This document shows, in pieces, positions 7,806-13,541 of a stretch of 13,541 nucleotides of DNA. The position numbers and the translations under genes were made by a program. The stretch comes from Chrysochromulina tobinii (lineage: Eukaryota > Haptophyta > Prymnesiales > Chrysochromulinaceae). The notes below the pieces were generated by a model, which was given only the letters and a program-made list of their open reading frames with translations, had not been told where the DNA came from and did no database searches. The first letter of the stretch is position 1. Each line of letters starts with the position of its first letter. The stretch spans positions 1 to 13,541 of the forward strand of contig JWZX01002556.1 in NCBI GenBank assembly GCA_001275005.1, read 5' to 3'.

Positions 7806-9626
7806 TTACACTTCAGTTGTTTCATCAGATTTGTCGTACTCCTCGACAGCTAGCTTGGAAAAGTGGCTGCGACTCTCGGGAGATTTACGCCACTTGGGAA
7901 GACTAGGCCGCTTCTGCTTACGATCTAGGTCCTTGATTTGAAGAGCCCCGTCATTCAAACCCTGCCGCTGTCCCTGTTTCGCGTGTGACGCCCTCGTGAT
8001 TTGCGTCTTCAATTCAGCCCCAAGTCGGGCTAGCCCAAAGTAGTTTGGCGTTCCTGCCTGCGCGAGCTCGATCGTCTCGTCGATCTCGTTATTCGGTGTC
8101 TGGACCCGCCCCCGAGCCGGCTGTCTCGCCCCGTTGGCCCTTGCGGCGAATATCTGTGTCGGCGGCGGTGGCGGCGGCGGCGAGCATCGCCGCCAGCAGA
8201 CTCGCAAAGCTATGACGACGCTTGCCAGTATACAGGAACACGCTGTGCCGAGGACCCCGAGGTTTAGCAGCCCCCGGGATGGCGCCCACGACAAGAGCAC
8301 AGATGGCGTTTGTGGACTGGGGGGCGGCGGTGAGACGGGCGGTGGTATGGAGGGCGGTGGTAAGGAGGGCGTTGGTAAGTCGGGCGGTGATGAGATGGGC
8401 GGTGGTGAGATGGGCGGTGGCCTCGAAGGCTCTGGTGGGCAGGGCGACGGCGATGGTGGTGGTGGCACTGAAGGCAGAGGCGATTGTAGTAGGGGTGATG
8501 GTGGAGGCGGTGGAGGCGGTGGGGACGGGCGAAAATGGATGCCGGTGCAGCTCGCTAATCCTTGCATCACGCTCGCCGAGCTCAAGCGGGAGCCATCGCC
8601 GTACTTGCGCCCAAAGTAGTAGCCCGCCGCTCGGCCGCTCCTGCAGCCCCCGATGGCGGCGCGCTCGTCGAGATAGGCCGCGGGGCTGGTGTCGCCGTCG
8701 TTGTCGGCATGCTGCGCATGCCTATCCCACACGACGGATGTGAGCCCGATGCGCTCAAAGGGGAGATTGCGCTGGCTGAACTCCGAGTTCCAAATCCACT
8801 CGTCTAGCGCTCCATAGGTTCGGGCGCCACTCGGGAATCGCAGCAGGTAATCCTGCCACGGCGATCGCACCCGCTCCCACTTCTCGCGCAAGCCGGCCTC
8901 ATCCGCTGAAAGGGCCCGCGCCGCCTCTATGGCCACCGTCATCCACTGCGACGAGTATTTCACTGGGTCGTACGTGCTGCCCGGTTGGCCCTGCAAGGGC
9001 TGGGCCGCTGGGGACGTCTGATCGAGAAACGAGGTGCCCACCTTTTGGCGTAGGTGCTCGTGCACCTCGACACACGAGCGGATGGGGGCGTCGCGCTCGC
9101 TCGCAAAGTGCAACCAGCGAGGCTGGCAGCCCGAGAGTCCCGTCGTACTAGCACGCGCCGCCGCGCGCATGAGAGTGAGCATGATCGCCACCATGTTCCA
9201 AGAAAAGCGCGTGCTTCCCGCGCGCGTCTCGTTCGCTGCAAGTACGAAGCCGCCGAAGCGTCCCACGTCCCGCATGACACTGTTTCGAAGCGCCGCGTCT
9301 GAGATGCTCTTTTGCGAGTGCACGATCGGGATTGCTGTGCCCGCAGGGCAGCCAGCAAAATACGCCTCCCAAAAGCTCCACAGGGGCAGCGCGTCCCTTG
9401 TGAGGAAGGCATAGGCGACAGTGGGCGGGTCCGAACACGGGCCCGAAGGAGCGACTGTGGCGATGGCCGGAATGGAGCAGAAGTTGCAGGTGGAGCAAAT
9501 TGAGGCCGCCTCGACGCAGCAGGCCTTGTCGCGATTGGTGCCACAATTTTGCCCGTCGCACCACGAGGGGCACCCTGCGCGAGCTGCTGAAAGGCGTAGG
9601 AGCAGCAACGCGGCGGCGATGCACAT
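7806..9626 (-). CDS. GT14-like (core-2/I-branching) glycosyltransferase paralogue with signal peptide and C-terminal anchor
   Basis: The protein is 606 aa. A signal peptide at 1-17 (CIAAALLLLRLSAARA) is followed by a Cys-rich segment with C19, C23, C28, C36, C37, C44, C47 and C50, different in spacing from the paralogue at 613-2385. The GT14-like domain (about 69-364) contains VAYAFLTRDALPLW, HFASERDAP (173-181), SSQWMTV (225-231), a DEW segment (275-277) and YFGRKYGDGS (337-346). The proline-rich stem (366-442) leads to a membrane segment (about 453-475), a WRR stop-transfer and a basic tail. The frame is open further upstream to 9842 without an ATG at its end, and two ATGs lie between; 9626 is chosen because it places the signal peptide at the N-terminus. 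The stop is TAA. A type I topology with a luminal transferase is predicted. Donor and acceptor are unknown. Confidence 0.78.
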   Translation of the reverse strand: MCIAAALLLLRLSAARAGCPSWCDGQNCGTNRDKACCVEAASICSTCNFCSIPAIATVAPSGPCSDPPTVAYAFLTRDALPLWSFWEAYFAGCPAGTAIPIVHSQKSISDAALRNSVMRDVGRFGGFVLAANETRAGSTRFSWNMVAIMLTLMRAAARASTTGLSGCQPRWLHFASERDAPIRSCVEVHEHLRQKVGTSFLDQTSPAAQPLQGQPGSTYDPVKYSSQWMTVAIEAARALSADEAGLREKWERVRSPWQDYLLRFPSGARTYGALDEWIWNSEFSQRNLPFERIGLTSVVWDRHAQHADNDGDTSPAAYLDERAAIGGCRSGRAAGYYFGRKYGDGSRLSSASVMQGLASCTGIHFRPSPPPPPPPPSPLLQSPLPSVPPPPSPSPCPPEPSRPPPISPPPISSPPDLPTPSLPPPSIPPPVSPPPPSPQTPSVLLSWAPSRGLLNLGVLGTACSCILASVVIALRVCWRRCSPPPPPPPTQIFAARANGARQPARGRVQTPNNEIDETIELAQAGTPNYFGLARLGAELKTQITRASHAKQGQRQGLNDGALQIKDLDRKQKRPSLPKWRKSPESRSHFSKLAVEEYDKSDETTEV

Positions 9627-9780
9627 GGATTTAGGGCCTGAAGCGCCCGCCGTGTGTGTCTGAAAATTGCGAAAAAAATGCGAGTTAGTCCCGCGCGATG
9701 AATTTGTCTCTATTTTAAACATAAGAATCTCGTGACTTCGAAGAAACTCGTCAAATTGCATGTGAGAATGCTCTGGGCGC

Positions 9781-9795
9781 CGCGCGCGCGCGCGC
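9781..9795. repeat. Alternating CG run
   Basis: Fifteen bases of alternating C and G sit about 155 bp upstream of the GT14-like gene at 7806-9626. Such runs can adopt Z-DNA and are prone to length change. Confidence 0.85.
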
Positions 9796-9841
9796 CTTAC
9801 AACGCTATTTCCCCCCTGCTGATCGATAGCTGATCGACACA

Positions 9842-9988
9842 ATGCAGAGCAGCCACGTGGGCCGCGCGGGGTCTTTTGACGCGGTGGACCGCCCTGCTCA
9901 GCTCTACAACTACATCAGCTCTACACTGCTCGCGGCGCCTGCTGCATTTCGCGGTAACTGGAGCTCTTGGGATGGCGCTCCGCCGTGA
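9842..9988 (+). CDS. Possible small ORF or first exon, 48 aa, unidentified
   Basis: An ATG at 9842 opens a 48-codon frame to TGA at 9986-9988. Codon choice is GC3-rich like the neighbours, and the peptide (MQSSHVGRAGSFDAVDRPAQ and onward) looks protein-like instead of low complexity. A good donor-like site, CGCG|GTAACT, falls at 9954. No acceptor cleanly joins it to the IQ-like frame downstream; an acceptor ending at 10167 keeps a frame open but would remove the IQ-like segment. It could be a first exon, a small gene or a frameshifted remnant. The product is not recognised. Confidence 0.3.
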   Translation: MQSSHVGRAGSFDAVDRPAQLYNYISSTLLAAPAAFRGNWSSWDGAPP

Positions 9989-10370
9989 CGATGCTGGCGC
10001 GGACGCGGCGGGCACGGGTGAGGCGGGCACGGGCGAGGCGGACGCGGACGCGGAGGCTGCGGACGTTGAGCTCATGGCCAAGGCGAGGCACGAGGCTGCT
10101 GTTGCCATGCAGGCTGTGCAGCATGGTCGCGCGACGCGCCGCAGCGCGCTACGCCCCGCCACCCCAGTCCCCACCAATAAGCAAATTGATTTTGAGATTG
10201 AGGTCACTGGTGGTCTGGTGCATGCCTGCCTAGAAACAATTAGGGATCACCTACCTTGGCAAAGGGTTAAATTAACAGAATCGTCAAAAACGGCATGCGG
10301 GAAGAGTCTACTTGCCTTGAAGACAAGCGGGTCGCAACGAAGAAGAGCAAGAAGGGTAGGTCGAATTTGA
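9972..10370 (+). pseudogene. Open frame with an IQ-like (calmodulin-binding) motif; coding remnant or overlooked gene
   Basis: The frame from ATG 9972 to TGA 10368-10370 encodes 132 residues. It has an Ala/Asp/Gly/Glu repeat, then AAVAMQAVQHGRATRR (10095-10142), which fits the IQ pattern (I/A-Q-x-x-x-R/H-G-x-x-x-R) well. It overlaps the start of the next gene by 76 bp in another frame, so both are unlikely to be intact on one transcript. The combination of an IQ-like motif and the neighbouring coding-like 48-aa frame in a different frame suggests a broken or intron-containing gene. The label pseudogene is tentative. Confidence 0.28.
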
Positions 10371-12010
10371 ATGTCAAGGGTCGGCGCAAGCATTTCGAGC
10401 TTCTGCCCAGCGACCTGCAGGCCGATGATGCTGAAGACGATGATGCTGACGTGGACCTTTTGGCAGACAACAAACAACAGCGACGTGGCGGTCATCAAGC
10501 GCTCTCCGGCGATATAGCGGCGGATGTTCCCGATGGCAACGACCTAGAGGATGTCGAGGACAAGGACACCGGCCGTCGTGCGTGTGGTAAACCAGCAACG
10601 AGCACGTCGTTTGAGGTTGAGGCCGTTGGTGGCAACGACGGCGTGCAAGCTGTTGCGCCCGTGCGCAAGAAAGCCCTATCTGTGCTCATAATCTGCATCG
10701 GAGGGATCTTATTGGGAAGCGCGGCGTCGAGGTACGCTCTCTTGCACAGCGCGGAGAAGCGCACCACAATGTTCACTGCGATCGTGGAGCCGTCTTCAGC
10801 TGGTGCGAAGGACTCCGTGAATGCCACGAGGACTTTGTTGCCAGCAGCTCCGCCTCCCTTCCCGGCGCCTGCAGCGCAACCGCGGCCAGCACCGTCACCG
10901 TCACCTGCTCTTCCGCCGCTAGCATCGCCACGTCCGCCACAGTCACCATGCCCTTCACCTGCTCTTCCGCCGCTAGCGTCGCCACGTCCGCCTCCGTCAC
11001 CTCCTTGTGTGCGCCAACGTGCATGCACTCTCGCAAACGTCCTGCCATCATTGCCCGTCTTGAGTGACGCGAACCGTGTGACGGAGCGCGCATGGCACAG
11101 CTACGTGCACACGGTCTATGGATCGCCTCTGCCTGAAGGGCAAGTGATCGACCTCAACACCTTCACGTGGTTCTTCACCGATGGCAACACCAGCACAGCA
11201 CGAGCGGGGGCAGTGGAGGATGCTGACGGCAATGCACCCACACAGCTCCTCCGTTCCCCACACCACTGCCTGTCTGTGTGCGAGGCCAAGTATGGCGAAT
11301 CGACCTACGAAGGGTCACCGTGGGTGCACGCGCAGGAGAGAACGAAAGTTAACCCCGGCTATGTGTTCCTGGCGATCGGTTTCTTCGTCCAACGCTCTGT
11401 CTGGTCGGAGCCGTCGGCCTTTGAGCAGTGCAGCCGCATCGAGGTGAGCCACGTGCGCTCCTCCTTCTCGTATGGCGGTGCCGGAGAGAGAGGCGTCTCG
11501 TGGTTCTTCCACACTGTCGGATCGGGCATCTTTCTGGACTGCACTCAACTGCCCACCAGGGGGCGAACCGTCGTCTATCGTGATCGCCTCGAATTTTCGC
11601 GCGTCAATCAGCGATGGGAGGACGACCGGGTCTTTCCATACTCGTGGATGGAGGCGAACGGCGTGGCCATGATCATCTTCACGCAGGAAGGCTTCAAAAT
11701 ACAGGGAAATGACGCTCCCCCTCGTACAGAGATTCTCGTCAGGCTCGAGAACAAACGGGCGGTGGAGCTTGACGGGGGGGATCGCGGCGTCTGCCTGGAA
11801 GGCCCGGGCCTCCGAGTGAAGGTATTTGCAGGGTGGCACGGCGCCTCGCGCTGCGCGTGCTCGCCGCTGCACAAGGGCGGCTACGTCTTCTTGCATTGCG
11901 AACATAATGAGACTGAGCTCTCGACGGAGGTCCGAGCTGCAGCCGACCTCAGGCTGAGCTCGTACGACGCGGACACTCCAGGTCCGTCCGAGGCCCTGAG
12001 AGCGATCTGA
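10295..12010 (+). CDS. Type II membrane protein with orphan luminal domain; shares anchor with the fucosyltransferase-like protein
   Basis: The protein is 571 aa. It has a basic/acidic cytosolic tail (1-124), one membrane anchor (about 127-145), a proline-rich stem (182-237, including an 18-residue tandem repeat) and a luminal domain (238-571) with many cysteines and aromatics. The tail, anchor and juxtamembrane linker match the protein at 4436-6759 (VKGRRK...ELLPSD, QAVAP, CIGG..LLGS, LLHSAE..TTM). The luminal domain does not: it has no HxRxGD motif. Distinctive segments are SWFFHTVGSGIFLDC (402-416), RVFPYSWMEANGVAMIIFTQ (445-464), PRTEILVR (476-483) and FAGWHGASRCAC (511-522). I do not recognise the family; the layout is typical of Golgi-resident enzymes, so an enzyme is likely but unproven. 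Residues 1-14 have no counterpart in the relative, whose ATG aligns with ACG at 10337 here. Confidence 0.82.
   Translation: MREESTCLEDKRVATKKSKKGRSNLNVKGRRKHFELLPSDLQADDAEDDDADVDLLADNKQQRRGGHQALSGDIAADVPDGNDLEDVEDKDTGRRACGKPATSTSFEVEAVGGNDGVQAVAPVRKKALSVLIICIGGILLGSAASRYALLHSAEKRTTMFTAIVEPSSAGAKDSVNATRTLLPAAPPPFPAPAAQPRPAPSPSPALPPLASPRPPQSPCPSPALPPLASPRPPPSPPCVRQRACTLANVLPSLPVLSDANRVTERAWHSYVHTVYGSPLPEGQVIDLNTFTWFFTDGNTSTARAGAVEDADGNAPTQLLRSPHHCLSVCEAKYGESTYEGSPWVHAQERTKVNPGYVFLAIGFFVQRSVWSEPSAFEQCSRIEVSHVRSSFSYGGAGERGVSWFFHTVGSGIFLDCTQLPTRGRTVVYRDRLEFSRVNQRWEDDRVFPYSWMEANGVAMIIFTQEGFKIQGNDAPPRTEILVRLENKRAVELDGGDRGVCLEGPGLRVKVFAGWHGASRCACSPLHKGGYVFLHCEHNETELSTEVRAAADLRLSSYDADTPGPSEALRAI
10901..11008 (+). 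repeat. Two 54-bp tandem repeats in the proline stem
   Basis: SPALPPLASPRPP is encoded twice with an 18-codon period (units starting at 10901 and 10955). The copies are nearly identical at the nucleotide level, indicating a recent in-frame duplication within the stem of the orphan type II protein. Confidence 0.85.
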
Positions 12011-12818
12011 CATATACTTCTCCGAACACGTACGTCGCTCGCTGTTCACGTGGAAGCGGGAATTCTGTATCAGTAAATCAGAGCCGTTGTAATGTGTTAC
12101 GTCTCGATATTATGTATGTCCGTACTTGCATGTGTGTTTGTGATGAACCGTTATCGGGGCTCGAGCGTGCCCTGAGACGGTATCGTCAATGTTGGGTGTC
12201 GTGAAATCGTCCCGAATGTATCTCAATCTGTGACTGTGCGTTTCGTCAGTAATTAGCATCGTGGGTAACCGTATACCCAGTGGCCAACACGTCACCTTTC
12301 ATCTTCGACTTCGTCCACCTACACTGCCTACAGTGTCGACAGACCCGAGCTCGTCACACGTCAGTCACAGCATTGGACCGCGGACCGCGCGAGTGGGCGG
12401 CGACTCCGGCTCGTCATCGCATATTAATGAGCGGGAACCCGAACGCTTCAGCTTCAGCGTAACGCTAGGAAAAATTCTAACGATTGGCACCGGAGCGACT
12501 CGGTGTGTCCGCGCTCCGCCGGGTGTCTGACAGAGCTTGAACGTTGAAGCTCCAGGTCTCCAGCTTGTCTGCGGCGAGCGCCGCTGCGACGCTGTCGGTG
12601 GACAGTCCTGTTGTAATTCAGACACATCTCACAGGCGCGCACACACACACTCACACATATGCACCTCTCTGCCCAAATACTCGACACAGGCGAACCTTCT
12701 CCCGTTCGAGTCGCCACCCTCTCGAAACGATCGCTCCCATCCTTGTGCACACGCTCAGACAGACAACGGAGCCCTGCGTGCGGCTCATGGAGAGTACAAG
12801 GAGATCAGTCAGTGATGA
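12011..12818. other. Convergent intergenic spacer
   Basis: This spacer contains the 3' UTRs of the genes ending at 12010 (+) and 12819 (-). It holds a candidate polyadenylation motif (12087-12095), a small hairpin TGGGTA/TACCCA (12262-12279) and a CA-rich microsatellite (about 12636-12658). Open frames here are short and unconvincing. No RNA gene was found. Confidence 0.55.
12087..12095 (+). terminator. Candidate polyadenylation signal TTGTAATGT
   Basis: This is the same 9-mer as at 6889-6897, here 77 nt downstream of the TGA at 12010. Only these two downstream regions share the full 9-mer, so the support is limited. Confidence 0.3.
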
Positions 12819-13541
12819 TTAGTCCGTGATGATCGCATCTCCCGAGCGCACGCCCCCATTCGTGTCAACAAGGGGACGTGCACTCGGCCTGAGGTACTCC
12901 CTTGTGATGGACTCGGCGATTGAGTCGGCTAACTGTTCTCTCGGCGCCTTCACGGACTCAAAGTCCTTGCCGCTCCGCCCGGCGGCATCCCCCTCGGCTG
13001 AGATGCCACTCGCTTCAACTCGACTCGACTCGAGTCGAACCTCAGTCATTAGCCTCGCCACCTGAGTGGCCATCGGACCCTTGCTGACGATGCCCATCGC
13101 CTCGTTGGCAGCAGCTACCGCCTTCGCGACGGGCAGCCCTTCTTCGAGCCCGAGCTCCGCCGTGATGAACGCGATCTTCTCTGACATCGTCTTCGGTTCG
13201 AGTTGTTGGAAGCCCGGCTTCTTGAAGCCATGCATGGCGATCTCCCCGAGCTCCTGCCCAAATTCCTTCGCAGCCGCTCCGGTCGGGTTAGTCGGGCGGC
13301 GGCGGCGGCGAAGCATGGGCACGGGCGCACCGGCACACCAGCATGCGCACACCAGGACGAGGGAGAGAACCAGCACGGAGGCACCAGCACTAACGACGAC
13401 GACGACGGCAGCACCAGCACCAGCACCAGCACCTGTGAGCGCAGAGAGGCCGCTCGCATAGGACGGCGGGTGCGAAGGCGGGTGCGAAGGCGGTGCTGGC
13501 GGTGGCGGTGATGGCAAGGGCGGTGGCGGCGACGGCGATGG
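12819..13541 (-). CDS. C-terminal part of a proline-rich, single-pass membrane protein (5' end beyond the window)
   Basis: The frame is open from the right edge to TAA at 12819-12821, giving 240 residues of an incomplete protein. It enters inside a Pro/Ser stem (PSPPPPLPSPPPPAPPSHPP), then an Ala/Gly/Val-rich hydrophobic segment (AAVVVVVSAGASVLVLSLVL) ended by RRRRR, then a ~170-residue soluble tail. The arginines after the hydrophobic segment predict a lumen-to-cytosol direction, as in the two GT14-like proteins. The tail has a helical block, EKIAFITAELGLEEGLPVAK, continuing to EAMGI and QVARLMTEV, which resembles a short helical module I recall from haptophyte-type proteins. The luminal domain is outside the window, so the function is unknown. 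Confidence 0.72.
   Translation of the reverse strand, partial: PSPSPPPPLPSPPPPAPPSHPPSHPPSYASGLSALTGAGAGAGAAVVVVVSAGASVLVLSLVLVCACWCAGAPVPMLRRRRRPTNPTGAAAKEFGQELGEIAMHGFKKPGFQQLEPKTMSEKIAFITAELGLEEGLPVAKAVAAANEAMGIVSKGPMATQVARLMTEVRLESSRVEASGISAEGDAAGRSGKDFESVKAPREQLADSIAESITREYLRPSARPLVDTNGGVRSGDAIITD

Larger units (their letters stand above)
9627..10294. promoter_or_regulatory. Divergent spacer between the GT14-like gene and the orphan type II gene
   Basis: This must contain the promoter of the minus-strand GT14-like gene; TTTAAAATA on that strand, about 90 bp upstream of its ATG, is a weak TATA-like candidate. It also holds an alternating CG run (9781-9795), an imperfect direct repeat GCTGATCGATA/GCTGATCGACA (9818-9839) and a G/C-rich 6-mer-based repeat at about 9990-10060. 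Two open frames at 9842-9988 and 9972-10370 are listed separately. Confidence 0.45.

Noticed and set aside
7561-7941. Plus-strand open frame overlapping the 3' end of the GT14-like gene
   Set aside because: It begins at GTG, not ATG, overlaps a well-supported minus-strand gene, and has no recognisable domain.
8134-8743. Plus-strand Gly/Val/Ala-rich frames opposite the second GT14-like gene
   Set aside because: They are shadows of the proline-rich stem on the opposite strand.
9627-9842. N-terminal extension of the GT14-like protein up to 9842
   Set aside because: The far end is TTG, not ATG, and an extension would bury the signal peptide in the interior of the protein.
13020-13045. CGACTCGAGTCG palindrome with GACTC repeats
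   Set aside because: It lies inside the coding sequence of the truncated gene and is explained by Ser/Arg/Glu codons; no sign of a separate function.

Overview
The window looks like nuclear DNA of a GC-rich single-celled alga. A haptophyte or a related chromist is my best guess, by inference only. The signs are a spliceosomal GT-AG intron, eukaryotic membrane-protein architectures, very proline-rich (SPPPPP-type) stems in nearly every protein, a Cys-rich module of a kind I associate with algal secreted proteins, and no bacterial operons or Shine-Dalgarno spacing. Genes alternate strands strictly (+ - + - + -), which argues against a dinoflagellate.

Layout: (1) 3-347 +, possibly the 3' end of an unidentified gene. 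(2) 613-2385 +, a Cys-rich protein with a GT14 (core-2/I-branching, DUF266-like) glycosyltransferase domain, proline-rich stem and C-terminal membrane anchor. (3) 2386-3030, a convergent spacer with a decayed ~20-bp palindromic repeat array. (4) 3031-4173 -, a nucleotide-sugar transporter of the SLC35A type. (5) A short divergent promoter region. (6) 4436-6759 +, a two-exon type II membrane protein with a fucosyltransferase-like domain. (7) 6760-7805, a spacer rich in hairpins and short repeats. (8) 7806-9626 -, a paralogue of gene 2 with a clear signal peptide. (9) 9627-10294, a divergent spacer holding a possible small gene or coding remnant with an IQ-like motif. (10) 10295-12010 +, a type II membrane protein that shares its N-terminal anchor with gene 6 but has a different, unrecognised luminal domain. 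(11) 12011-12818, a convergent spacer. (12) 12819-13541 -, the C-terminal part of another proline-rich, single-pass membrane protein, cut by the window edge.

Read together, the window is a local group of secretory-pathway genes: one Golgi sugar-nucleotide transporter, two GT14-like paralogues, one fucosyltransferase-like enzyme, one orphan luminal protein on the same anchor, and one further proline-rich membrane protein. A role in making or modifying a cell-surface glycan (mucilage, scale or cell coat) is a reasonable inference, not a demonstration. The two most unusual points are the anchor module reused on two unrelated luminal domains, and the GT14-like domains held by a C-terminal instead of an N-terminal anchor.
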